Assembly: GCA_934320645.1 (NCBI GenBank)
Contig: CAKRFP010000013.1
Span: 1-63,092, forward strand
Direction of reading: 5' to 3'
From: an uncultured Bariatricus sp.
GTDB taxonomy: Bacteria; Bacillota; Clostridia; Lachnospirales; Lachnospiraceae
DNA length: 63,092 bases
Positions 8,581-17,069 of the stretch are shown one piece after another. Each line of letters opens with the position of its first letter. Position 1 is the stretch's first letter. The notes below the pieces were generated by a model that did no database searches, was not told the DNA's origin, and worked only from the letters and a program-made list of their open reading frames with translations. A program made the translations under genes and the position numbers.

Positions 8581-11505
8581 ATGGATTTAACAAAGCTTAC
8601 AGCATATGAGATCATTGAACACAGACCTCTTCCGGATCTGAAATCGGAAGGAGCGCTTTTAAGACATAAAAAGAGCGGTGCGAGGGTGCTTCTGATCTCC
8701 AATGATGATGAAAATAAAGTATTTAATATCGGATTCCGCACACCGACAACGAACAGTACCGGAGTGCCACATATCATGGAACATACTGTTCTGTGTGGCT
8801 CGGAAAAATTTCCGACCAAGGATCCGTTTGTGGAATTGGTAAAAGGATCTTTGAACACCTTTCTGAATGCGATGACTTATCCGGACAAGACGGTATATCC
8901 GGTTGCAAGCTGTAATGAAAAGGATTTTCAGAATCTGATGGACGTGTATATGGACGCAGTCCTGCATCCGAATATTTACAAACACGAAGAAATCTTCCGT
9001 CAGGAGGGATGGAATTATCATCTGGAGGAAGCAGATGGGGAGCTTTCTTATAACGGAGTTGTTTATAATGAGATGAAGGGAGCTTTTTCTTCACCGGATG
9101 GTGTTCTGGACCGTATGATCCTGAATTCTCTTTTCCCGGATACGACCTATGCAAATGAGTCCGGCGGAGATCCGGATGTGATCCCGGAACTGACTTATGA
9201 AGAATATCTGAATTTCCACAGAACCTATTATCATCCGTCCAACAGCTATATTTACCTCTATGGAAATATGGATATGGAAGAGAAATTAAATTGGCTGGAT
9301 CAGGAATATCTGTCTGCTTATGATAGAAAAGAAGTAGATTCTGAGATCCATCTGCAGAAGCCGTTTGAGAAAATGCATGATATCACAAAGCCGTATTCGA
9401 TCGCAAGTAATGAATCGACAGAAGATAATACCTATCTTTCCTACAATAAGGTCATTGGGACTTCTCTGGATGAAAAGCTGTATCTGGCATTCCAGATCCT
9501 GGATTATGCACTGCTTTCTGCACCGGGAGCACCAATTACAAAAGCACTTCTGGAAGCAGGAATCGGAAAAGATATCAGCGGGTCGTATGACAGCAGCACC
9601 TATCAGCCGATCTTCTCCATTGTGGCAAAGAATGCCAATGAAGAGCAGAAAACAGAATTTGTAAAAGTGATCGAAGATACATTGAAGGCTATCGTAGAAA
9701 ACGGAATGGACAAAAAGGCACTGGAAGCGGGAATCAATTACCATGAATTCCGTTACCGTGAAGCAGACTTCGGAGGCTATCCAAAGGGACTGATGTACGG
9801 TCTGCAGATATTTGACAGCTGGCTTTATGATGAGACAAAGCCATTTATCCATGTGGAGGCACTGGATACCTTTGCGTTCTTAAAAGAGCAGATTAGTACC
9901 GGATATTTTGAAAAGTTGATCCAGACTTACCTTCTGGACAACCAGCATGGAGCACTGGTTACGATCGTACCGGAACCGGGACGTACAGCCAGACTGGACG
10001 CAGAATTAAAAGAAAAACTGCAGGAATATAAAGAAAGCCTTAACAGGGGAGAAATCGAAAAGCTGGTTGCAGATACAAAGCATTTACAGGAGTATCAGGA
10101 AGAACCGTCAAGCCAGGAGGATCTGGAGAAGATTCCGATGCTGACAAGGGAGGATATTTCCAGAGAGATCGCACCGATTTACAATGAAGAGATGAAGATT
10201 GCAGATATCCCGACTGTCTTCCATGAGATTGAGACGAACGGGATCGGTTATCTGGATCTGATGTTTGACCTTTCCGATGTGCCGGAGAAGGATCTCCCGA
10301 TGGTAGGGCTTCTGCAGGCAGTTCTCGGAATCATTGACACCGAGCATTATGAATATGGAGAACTTTTCAACGAGATCAACAGACATACCGGAGGAATCGG
10401 AACTTCACTGGAACTTTATCCGGATGTAACGAAGGTCAAAGAAAAAGAATTCAGGGCAACTTTTGAAATCAAGGCAAAAGCGCTTTATGGACAGATTCCA
10501 TTTGCCATCCGTATGATGAAAGAGATTCTGACAGCTTCGAAGCTGGACGATGAAAAACGTCTGAAAGAGATCCTTTCTATGACAAAGACCAGACTGCAGG
10601 ACCGTTTCCTTTCCGCAGGACATTCGGCAGCAGCACTCCGGGCAATGTCTTATAAATCGCCGATTTCAAAATTTAAAGATACGACAAATGGAATCGGATA
10701 TTATCAGAGCATTCGTGAGATGGAAGAACATTTCGAGGAGAAGAAGGAAGAGATTACGAATGGCTTAAAAGCTTTATCTGAACTGATTTTCAGAAAAGGC
10801 AATATGATGATCAGTTATACAGCAACAAGAGAAGGACTTGCCGTTTTAGAAGAGGAGATCGGAAGCTTAAAAGAAGCCCTTTATCCAGAGAGAACGCCAG
10901 AGAGCCGATGCATCTTGCACTGTGAAAAGAAGAATGAAGGATTTAAAACTTCTTCTAAAGTACAGTTTGCGGCAAAGGCAGGCAACTTTATCGACGCAGG
11001 GGAGGAATATAACGGGGCACTGCAGATCCTGAAAGTGATCATGAGTTATGAGTATCTCTGGATCAATATCCGTGTGAAAGGCGGGGCTTATGGCTGCATG
11101 AGCAACTTTAACCGTCTTGGCGAGGGATATTTTGTATCCTACCGTGACCCGAACCTTGGAAGAACGCTTGAGATCTACGATGGAGTTCCGGAATATCTGG
11201 AGAACTTCACGGTCAGCGAACGCGATATGACAAAATATATTATCGGAACGATCAGCAACATTGATCAGCCGATGACTCCGGCAACCAAGGGAGACCGTTC
11301 CATGAACCTTTATATGAATCATGTCAGTGCAGAGATGATCAGAAAAGAAAGAGAACAGATCCTTACAGCAAACCAGGAGGATATCCGCGCACTTGCAGGT
11401 GTGGCGCGTGCAGTGCTTGCAAATGATCAGATCTGTGTGATCGGAAATGAAGCAAAGATTGAAGAAGAAAAAGAATTATTTATGACAGTTGAGAATTTAT
11501 TTTAG
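8581..11505 (+). CDS. M16C-type zinc metallopeptidase (presequence protease/insulinase family)
   Basis: A 974-residue peptidase of the size of the PreP-like M16C group, which folds as four similar domains around an enclosed chamber and degrades short peptides. The inverted zinc motif HIMEH is at residues 64-68, inside the conserved context STGVPHIMEHTVLCGS. A distal zinc glutamate candidate lies in YNEMKGAFSSPDGVL near residue 160. No signal peptide is seen, so it is probably cytosolic. I chose the ATG at 8581 because TTGGAGG at 8565-8571 lies correctly before it; the upstream in-frame ATG at 8485 has no such site. The era gene starts 11 bases after its stop, so they are probably cotranscribed. 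Confidence 0.93.
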   Translation: MDLTKLTAYEIIEHRPLPDLKSEGALLRHKKSGARVLLISNDDENKVFNIGFRTPTTNSTGVPHIMEHTVLCGSEKFPTKDPFVELVKGSLNTFLNAMTYPDKTVYPVASCNEKDFQNLMDVYMDAVLHPNIYKHEEIFRQEGWNYHLEEADGELSYNGVVYNEMKGAFSSPDGVLDRMILNSLFPDTTYANESGGDPDVIPELTYEEYLNFHRTYYHPSNSYIYLYGNMDMEEKLNWLDQEYLSAYDRKEVDSEIHLQKPFEKMHDITKPYSIASNESTEDNTYLSYNKVIGTSLDEKLYLAFQILDYALLSAPGAPITKALLEAGIGKDISGSYDSSTYQPIFSIVAKNANEEQKTEFVKVIEDTLKAIVENGMDKKALEAGINYHEFRYREADFGGYPKGLMYGLQIFDSWLYDETKPFIHVEALDTFAFLKEQISTGYFEKLIQTYLLDNQHGALVTIVPEPGRTARLDAELKEKLQEYKESLNRGEIEKLVADTKHLQEYQEEPSSQEDLEKIPMLTREDISREIAPIYNEEMKIADIPTVFHEIETNGIGYLDLMFDLSDVPEKDLPMVGLLQAVLGIIDTEHYEYGELFNEINRHTGGIGTSLELYPDVTKVKEKEFRATFEIKAKALYGQIPFAIRMMKEILTASKLDDEKRLKEILSMTKTRLQDRFLSAGHSAAALRAMSYKSPISKFKDTTNGIGYYQSIREMEEHFEEKKEEITNGLKALSELIFRKGNMMISYTATREGLAVLEEEIGSLKEALYPERTPESRCILHCEKKNEGFKTSSKVQFAAKAGNFIDAGEEYNGALQILKVIMSYEYLWINIRVKGGAYGCMSNFNRLGEGYFVSYRDPNLGRTLEIYDGVPEYLENFTVSERDMTKYIIGTISNIDQPMTPATKGDRSMNLYMNHVSAEMIRKEREQILTANQEDIRALAGVARAVLANDQICVIGNEAKIEEEKELFMTVENLF

Positions 11506-11516
11506 AAGGAGAATGC

Positions 11517-12413
11517 ATGAGAGCAGATTTTAAATCAGGATTTGTAACGTTGATCGGCAGACCGAATGTGGGGAAATCCACCCTTATGAACTATCTGATC
11601 GGTCAGAAGATCGCTATTACATCGAATAAACCACAGACTACCAGAAACCGGATCCAGACGGTACTTACGACCGATGAAGGACAGATTGTATTTGTCGATA
11701 CACCGGGAATCCATAAGGCGAAGAACAAGCTTGGAACTTACATGGTAAATGTGGCAGAGCGCACCTTAAATGAAGTTGATGTGGTACTGTGGCTGGTTGA
11801 GCCAAGTACCTTTATCGGAGCCGGAGAGCAGCACATTGTGCAGCAGCTTGGGAAGGTGACAACACCTGTCGTGCTGGTCATCAACAAGGCAGATACCGTG
11901 AAGAAGGAAGACATTCTTCCGTGTATCGCAAAATACAATGAAGTATACCAGTTTGCAGATATCGTTCCGGTATCTGCAAGAACCGGTGAAAATACAGACG
12001 AGCTTTTAAAGGTCATCATGAAATATCTTCCGTATGGACCGCAGTTTTATGATGAAGATACCATTACCGACCAGCCGGAAAGGCAGATCGTGGCAGAGCT
12101 GATCCGTGAGAAAGCACTGCACTGCCTGAATGAGGAGGTTCCACATGGAATTGCGGTATCAATCGAGAAGATGAAAGCACGCAAAAAAGTGATGGATATT
12201 GAGGCAACGATCATCTGTGAACGTGATTCACATAAAGGAATCATCATTGGCAAGCAGGGATCCATGCTGAAAAAGATCGGCAGTACGGCGCGATATGAGA
12301 TCGAGCAGATGCTCGGATGTAAGGTAAATCTCCAGCTTTGGGTAAAAGTAAAGAAGGACTGGAGAGACAGTGATTTCCTGATCAAGAATTTCGGATACCG
12401 AGAAGACGAGTAA
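11517..12413 (+). CDS. era: GTPase Era, 30S ribosome assembly
   Basis: A 298-residue Era of normal length. The G domain has the P-loop GRPNVGKST (residues 14-22), switch II FVDTPGIHKAKN and the guanine-specifying NKAD. The C-terminal KH RNA-binding domain contains IIIGKQGSMLKKIG. Era binds the 3' end of 16S rRNA during late small-subunit assembly. The AAGGAG site at 11505-11510 overlaps the end of the M16 peptidase gene. It is followed by a YqzL-like small gene and recO, the same order as in Bacillus. Confidence 0.97.
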   Translation: MRADFKSGFVTLIGRPNVGKSTLMNYLIGQKIAITSNKPQTTRNRIQTVLTTDEGQIVFVDTPGIHKAKNKLGTYMVNVAERTLNEVDVVLWLVEPSTFIGAGEQHIVQQLGKVTTPVVLVINKADTVKKEDILPCIAKYNEVYQFADIVPVSARTGENTDELLKVIMKYLPYGPQFYDEDTITDQPERQIVAELIREKALHCLNEEVPHGIAVSIEKMKARKKVMDIEATIICERDSHKGIIIGKQGSMLKKIGSTARYEIEQMLGCKVNLQLWVKVKKDWRDSDFLIKNFGYREDE

Positions 12414-12527
12414 AAATGTCAAGGTGTTTCTCTGAAAAACAGCTGGCAGATATTACGCAGTATAGCATCTGAGAATATGGGAGAACCTAATCTTAAAGGC
12501 ATAAGAAAAAGATGAGGTGACCGAAGG

Positions 12528-12698
12528 ATGAATCAGGAATACTGGGATCAGTTTGCAAGGACAGGACGGGTGGAGGATTATCTCTCCTACCGTGAAAAGG
12601 AAGTCTGCAAAGCGAAAACGGAGAAATACGGGGACAAATGCAGTGAATCAGTTAACAACAATGACAGGGATGATTCTGTCGGCAGCACCGATCGGTGA
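12528..12698 (+). CDS. Small YqzL-like protein between era and recO
   Basis: A 56-residue frame starts at ATG 12528, with GAGGTGA at 12514-12520 as a well-placed ribosome binding site. Its N-terminal half, with YWDQFARTGRVEDYLSYRE, follows the W-x2-F-x2-TG-x-x-x-YL-x-Y/F-x-E pattern of the short YqzL family encoded between era and recO in Bacillus. The C-terminal tail (ESVNNNDRDDSVGSTDR) is polar and overlaps the start of recO in another frame, so only the first half may be under protein-level constraint. Function of the family is unknown. Gene order and binding site make it likely to be real despite its size. Confidence 0.7.
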   Translation: MNQEYWDQFARTGRVEDYLSYREKEVCKAKTEKYGDKCSESVNNNDRDDSVGSTDR

Positions 12699-13395
12699 AT
12701 ATGATAAAAGAGTCGTGATACTGACAAAAGAAAAAGGGAAAATATCAGCGTTTGCAAAAGGGGCAAGACGACCGAACAGTCCGCTTGCAGGGGCATGTAC
12801 GCCTTGTAATTTCGGGAAATTCATGCTGTATGAAGGAAGAAATTCCAACACTCTCCAGTCGGCAGAGATCGAGAATTATTTTGCAGAGCTCCGCACGGAT
12901 GTGGAAGCGGCATACTATGCATTTTATTTTCTTGAATTTGCAGATTTTTATACAAGGGAAGCCAATGACGAGCGGGAAATGCTGAAGCTTCTTTATCAGA
13001 CGATGCGCGTGCTGACGAAAAAGATCATTCCATTTGAGCTGGTACGCTACATATTTGAATTGAAGGCACTCAGTGTCAGCGGGGAAGGACCGCAGGTATT
13101 TCAGTGTGTCAGATGTGGGAACAGGGAACGTCCCTGTGTGTTCAGTGTAAAGGAGGGCGGTCTGGTCTGCAGTGAATGCGGTCAGAATATCTATGACGGA
13201 ATGCGGCTGAATACGTCTACCCTTTATGCGATGCAGTTCATTGTCGGGACACCGGTGGAAAAGCTCTATACCTTTACCTTAAGCGATGAAGTTTTAAAGG
13301 AACTGGGAAAGCTAATAGAGCGTTATCTGGATGTATACGTGGCTCACAGATTCAAGTCGCTTGAGATTCTGGAGCAGCTCACAGGGTTGAAATAA
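12643..13395 (+). CDS. recO: DNA repair protein RecO
   Basis: A RecO of about 250 residues, the usual length. The N-terminal OB-fold segment reads TGMILSAAPIGEYDKRVVILT followed by KGKISAFAKGARRP. A zinc-binding cluster in the C-terminal half has CVRCGNRERPC and CSECG. RecO loads RecA with RecR and anneals single strands in the RecFOR pathway. The start is uncertain: GTG at 12643 gives the N-terminus MNQLTTMTG seen in relatives, while ATG at 12661 is the alternative. Neither has a strong binding site, and translation is probably coupled to the overlapping YqzL-like gene. Confidence 0.93.
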   Translation: MNQLTTMTGMILSAAPIGEYDKRVVILTKEKGKISAFAKGARRPNSPLAGACTPCNFGKFMLYEGRNSNTLQSAEIENYFAELRTDVEAAYYAFYFLEFADFYTREANDEREMLKLLYQTMRVLTKKIIPFELVRYIFELKALSVSGEGPQVFQCVRCGNRERPCVFSVKEGGLVCSECGQNIYDGMRLNTSTLYAMQFIVGTPVEKLYTFTLSDEVLKELGKLIERYLDVYVAHRFKSLEILEQLTGLK

Positions 13396-13458
13396 CCGGA
13401 AAATTGTGTATTAGATTAGAAAATAAATACAAATTTGGCGAAAATTAGCAGGATAAGC

Positions 13459-13487
13459 TTGCAAAACCTATATGCAATAGGTATAAT
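13459..13487 (+). promoter_or_regulatory. Promoter for glyQS
   Basis: TTGCAA at 13459-13464 and a perfect TATAAT at 13482-13487 are 17 bases apart. No T-box leader lies between it and the gene, the space being under 90 bases. Confidence 0.7.
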
Positions 13488-13573
13488 AGGTGAATCAGAG
13501 AGGAATAAATGTTATCGCGATAAGTGACGTTGTTCTTCTAACGAAAAATAAAAAGAATGCGAGGATTGGTGTT

Positions 13574-14965
13574 ATGGTAGAAAAGACAATGGACAAAATT
13601 GTAGCTTTGGCAAAATCAAGAGGCTTTGTATATCCGGGGTCTGAAATCTACGGTGGGCTTGCAAATACATGGGATTATGGTAACCTGGGTGTTGAACTTA
13701 AGAACAACGTAAAGAGAGCATGGTGGAAGAAATTCGTACAGGAGAACCCTTATAACGTAGGTGTTGACTGTGCGATCCTGATGAATCCGCAGACATGGAT
13801 CGCTTCCGGACATCTGGGAGGATTCAGTGATCCGCTGATGGACTGTAAGGAATGTCACGAACGTTTCCGTGCAGATAAGATCATTGAAGATTATGCACAT
13901 GAGCATGGAATTGATATTCCGGACAGCATTGACGGATGGTCACATGAAGAGATGGAAGGATTTATCAAAGAACATGAAGTACCGTGTCCGACCTGTGGAA
14001 AGCACAATTTCACAGAGATCCGAGAATTTAACCTGATGTTCAAGACTTTCCAGGGTGTAACAGAAGATGCTAAGAACGTAGTATACCTTCGCCCGGAGAC
14101 AGCACAGGGAATTTTTGTAAACTTTAAGAACGTACAGAGAACTTCAAGAAAGAAACTTCCATTTGGTATTGGTCAGATCGGTAAATCATTCCGTAACGAG
14201 ATTACACCGGGTAACTTTACATTCCGTACCCGTGAGTTTGAACAGATGGAACTTGAATTCTTCTGCAAACCGGATACAGACCTTGAATGGTTTGCTTACT
14301 GGAAGAAATTCTGCCTCGACTGGCTGTTCTCTCTTGGCCTTAAGGATGAGGAAGTCCGTTACAGAGATCATGACAAAGAAGAGCTTTCTTTCTACAGCAA
14401 GGCTACAACAGACGTAGAATTCCTCTTCCCGTTTGGATGGGGCGAGCTGTGGGGAATCGCAGACAGAACAGATTATGACCTGACACAGCATCAGAATGTA
14501 TCCGGACAGGATATGACTTACTTTGATGATGAGACCAATGAAAAATACATTCCATACGTTATCGAGCCATCACTTGGTGCTGACCGTGTGGTACTTGCGT
14601 TCCTTTGCGCAGCATATGATGAGGAAGAACTGGAAGACGGTTCTACACGTACTGTGATGCATTTCCATCCGGAACTTGCACCGGTTAAGATCGGTGTGCT
14701 TCCGCTTTCCAAGAAGCTGAACGAGGGCGCTGAGAAGGTTTATGCTATGCTTAGCAAATACTACAACTGTGAATTTGATGACAGAGGAAATATCGGTAAG
14801 AGATATCGTCGTCAGGATGAGATCGGAACACCGTTCTGCGTAACTTATGACTTCGATTCAGAAGAAGACGGAGCAGTTACTGTTCGTGACCGTGATACAA
14901 TGCAGCAGGAAAGAATTAAAATTGAAGATCTCAAAGCATACTTTGAGAAAAAATTTGAGTGGTAG
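13574..14965 (+). CDS. glyQS: Glycyl-tRNA synthetase, homodimeric class II type
   Basis: A 463-residue single-chain GlyRS of the dimeric type, charging tRNA-Gly. Class II motifs are visible: the motif 2 region with FRNEITPGNFTFRTREFEQMELEFF, and motif 3 with IEPSLGADRVVLAFL. A zinc-ribbon-like insertion has CKECHERFRAD and CPTCGKHNF. The C-terminal anticodon-binding domain follows LAPVKIGVLPLSKK. I chose ATG 13574 (MVEKTMDKIVALAKSRGF) because GAGG at 13561-13564 is correctly spaced; the upstream frame start at 13490 adds 28 atypical residues. It has its own promoter and terminator, directly before the glycine-riboswitch operon. Confidence 0.96.
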   Translation: MVEKTMDKIVALAKSRGFVYPGSEIYGGLANTWDYGNLGVELKNNVKRAWWKKFVQENPYNVGVDCAILMNPQTWIASGHLGGFSDPLMDCKECHERFRADKIIEDYAHEHGIDIPDSIDGWSHEEMEGFIKEHEVPCPTCGKHNFTEIREFNLMFKTFQGVTEDAKNVVYLRPETAQGIFVNFKNVQRTSRKKLPFGIGQIGKSFRNEITPGNFTFRTREFEQMELEFFCKPDTDLEWFAYWKKFCLDWLFSLGLKDEEVRYRDHDKEELSFYSKATTDVEFLFPFGWGELWGIADRTDYDLTQHQNVSGQDMTYFDDETNEKYIPYVIEPSLGADRVVLAFLCAAYDEEELEDGSTRTVMHFHPELAPVKIGVLPLSKKLNEGAEKVYAMLSKYYNCEFDDRGNIGKRYRRQDEIGTPFCVTYDFDSEEDGAVTVRDRDTMQQERIKIEDLKAYFEKKFEW

Positions 14966-14972
14966 AGATTTG

Positions 14973-15016
14973 AAAAGATCCGGATTTCCCAGGTTTGGGG
15001 AGTCCGGATCTTTTTG
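14973..15016 (+). terminator. Rho-independent terminator after glyQS
   Basis: The stem AAAAGATCCGGA pairs with TCCGGATCTTTTT, with an inner CCC/GGG pairing; the gap to the glyQS stop is 7 bases. Confidence 0.88.
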
Positions 15017-15045
15017 TGCGAAAAAGTTTGTTGGGGAAGTTGTGA

Positions 15046-15205
15046 GACAAATGGGACAAATATAAGTGTTCAAATTCCGTTGTGCCAACCATTCTGAGGA
15101 GCCTCTGAAAGCGAAAATTATGTCAGCAGAGGCTTCCATAATTTTTGAGTCTCCTCGCCATGGCACAACAATCGAATTTGAACACTTATATTTGTCCCAT
15201 TTGTC
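15046..15205. repeat. 160-bp long imperfect inverted repeat (MITE-like or structured RNA element)
   Basis: The outer arms, 15046-15077 and 15174-15205, are perfectly complementary for about 32 bases, starting GACAAATGGGAC and ending GTCCCATTTGTC. The pairing continues inward with short mismatches: TTGTGCCA, then GAGGAG, then AAAATTATG, each matched on the other side. A second inner hairpin uses GCCTCTG and CAGAGGC. No credible protein is encoded. It sits between the glyQS terminator and the gcv promoter. The form suggests a non-autonomous palindromic mobile element or a folded RNA. No clear target-site duplication is visible. Confidence 0.7.
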
Positions 15206-15379
15206 ATTCGACTTTACTGGTGAAAACTATTTTGCGGCAGGGGAAATGCTGGCAAGTGTGAAAATAGACAAAGAAAATCGATGATATAGTTAAAAAATAG
15301 TCAATAAAAACAATGCCTATAGGAAAAAACTATTAAATATTCTGACAAATAATAAACAATAAAGAAAATTATTTAACGC

Positions 15380-15408
15380 TTGACTAATTATAACGACAAT
15401 TATATAAT
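15380..15408 (+). promoter_or_regulatory. Strong promoter of the glyA-gcv operon
   Basis: TTGACT at 15380-15385 and TATAAT at 15403-15408 are exactly 17 bases apart. The predicted transcript starts about 20 bases before the glycine aptamer. The stretch 15206-15379 contains no gene. Confidence 0.85.
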
Positions 15409-15433
15409 GAGACTAACGTTAAGGTTGGAAGAT

Positions 15434-15636
15434 GAATATGTGAGATACTTGTTGTACAGACGGCGCGCACCGTTATTTAATGTATAGCATGAGCCGAAGG
15501 GGCAGGCAGAAGCTCTCAGGCAAAAGGAACATATTCGGACAACACTCTGGAGAACAATATATATGTATTGTACCGAAGAAGTAGTCTGGACTATATAGCG
15601 CAAAAGTCCGGGTGATCTTTCAGGTGAACGGACAGA
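15434..15636 (+). promoter_or_regulatory. Tandem glycine riboswitch (two aptamers)
   Basis: Aptamer 1 spans about 15434-15536: P1 is GAATATGT with ACATATTC, enclosing the core GAGCCGAAGGGGCA and CTCTCAGGCAAAAGGAAC. Aptamer 2 spans about 15545-15636: P1 is CTCTG with CAGAG, enclosing ACCGAAGAAGTAG and TCTTTCAGGTGAACGGACAG. The two-aptamer arrangement and the short linker match the gcvT-class glycine riboswitch. A terminator follows directly, so glycine binding should prevent termination and switch the degradation operon on. Confidence 0.95.
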
Positions 15637-15687
15637 GGCAGACAAAAAAGATTTCAATGACGAAAACTTTTTTGCCTGTTTTTTTTG
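15637..15687 (+). terminator. Glycine-riboswitch expression-platform terminator
   Basis: A stem built on CAAAAAAG with CTTTTTTG, extended by GGCAG with CCTGTT, is followed by a run of eight T. It begins at the end of the second aptamer's P1 helix, as expected for competition between P1 and the terminator. Confidence 0.85.
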
Positions 15688-15806
15688 TACCCTAAAAAGT
15701 GAAATATTCAGAAAAAATATAGATATAAATGATAAAATTCTGAATTTAGTACACCGGAAAGGGAGCAAAAAAGACAAGGTAGTTGGTTCTAAGGAGGTAA
15801 AAGAGA

Positions 15807-17054
15807 ATGAACAGAATTGAAGATGTAACAAATTACATTACTGAATGTGATGAAGAAGTAGGAAAAGCACTGCAGTTAGAACTTGGCCGTCAGCGCAGAA
15901 ACCTTGAACTGATCGCATCAGAGAATATCGTGAGCCCGGCAGTTATGCTTGCGATGGGAACTGTACCGACAAACAAGTATGCAGAAGGTTATCCGGGAAA
16001 ACGTTATTATGGCGGATGCGAGGATGTAGATATTCTTGAAAATCTTGCAATCGAACGTGCAAAGAAATTATTCGGATGTGACCATGTATGTGTACAGCCA
16101 CATTCAGGAGCAAATGCGAATACAGCTGTATATCAGGCGCTGATCAAACCAGGCGATACAGTTATGGGACTGAACCTGGCACACGGCGGACATCTTACAC
16201 ATGGTTCACCGGTAAACCTTTCCGGTATCCTTTACAATTTCGTACCTTACAATGTCAATGATGACGGTGTTCTGGATTACGATGAGATCAGAAAGCTTGC
16301 ACATGAATGCAAACCAAAGATGATCGTAGCAGGAGCTTCGGCTTATCCAAGAGAGATCCGTTTTGATATTTTTGCAGATATCGCAAAAGAAGTTGGAGCT
16401 TATCTTTTCGTAGATATGGCACACATTGCAGGTCTTGTTGCAGCAGGACTTCACCAGAGCCCGGTTCCTTATGCTGATGTAGTTACAACAACAACACATA
16501 AGACACTCAGAGGACCTCGTGGTGGAATGATCATGTGCAAAGAAGAATATGCAAAAGCGATCAACAAAGCAATCTTTCCGGGAACACAGGGCGGACCTCT
16601 GATGCACATTATCGCAGCAAAAGCTGTATGTTTCGGAGAAGCATTAAAACCGGAATTCAAAACCTATCAGGAACAGGTTGTCAAGAATGCAAAAGCACTT
16701 GCAGAGGCCATGGTTGAAGAAGGATTCAACCTTGTCAGTGGTGGAACAGACAACCATCTGATTCTGGTAGATCTTCAGAACATGAACATCACAGGAAAAG
16801 AACTTCAGAACAGACTGGATGAAGTTTACATCACAGTTAATAAGAATGCAGTTCCGAATGATCCTGCAAGCCCGTTTGTAACCAGTGGAGTTCGTATCGG
16901 AACACCGGCTGTTACAACAAGAGGTCTGAAAGAAGAAGATATGAAGACCATCGCAAAACTGATCAAAATGACAATTACAGACTTTGATACCAAAGCAGAT
17001 GAAATCCGTGCCGAAGTTACAAAGATCTGCGATAAATATCCACTTTATGAATAA
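15807..17054 (+). CDS. glyA: Serine hydroxymethyltransferase
   Basis: A 415-residue PLP enzyme that interconverts serine plus tetrahydrofolate with glycine plus 5,10-methylene-THF. The PLP lysine is K232 in VVTTTTHKTLRGPRGG. Further landmarks are NLELIASENIVSPAV, YPGKRYYGG and VQPHSGANAN. AAGGAGG at 15791-15797 precedes the ATG. It is the first gene after the glycine riboswitch, so here glyA responds to glycine excess. That suggests its main job in this operon is to use the methylene-THF from the cleavage system to turn further glycine into serine. Confidence 0.98.
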   Translation: MNRIEDVTNYITECDEEVGKALQLELGRQRRNLELIASENIVSPAVMLAMGTVPTNKYAEGYPGKRYYGGCEDVDILENLAIERAKKLFGCDHVCVQPHSGANANTAVYQALIKPGDTVMGLNLAHGGHLTHGSPVNLSGILYNFVPYNVNDDGVLDYDEIRKLAHECKPKMIVAGASAYPREIRFDIFADIAKEVGAYLFVDMAHIAGLVAAGLHQSPVPYADVVTTTTHKTLRGPRGGMIMCKEEYAKAINKAIFPGTQGGPLMHIIAAKAVCFGEALKPEFKTYQEQVVKNAKALAEAMVEEGFNLVSGGTDNHLILVDLQNMNITGKELQNRLDEVYITVNKNAVPNDPASPFVTSGVRIGTPAVTTRGLKEEDMKTIAKLIKMTITDFDTKADEIRAEVTKICDKYPLYE

Positions 17055-17069
17055 TGGGAGGAAAGAATA

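Noticed and set aside
13396..13573. T-box leader for glyQS
   Set aside because: The gap has a plain promoter about 90 bases before the start; there is no T-box sequence and no terminator.
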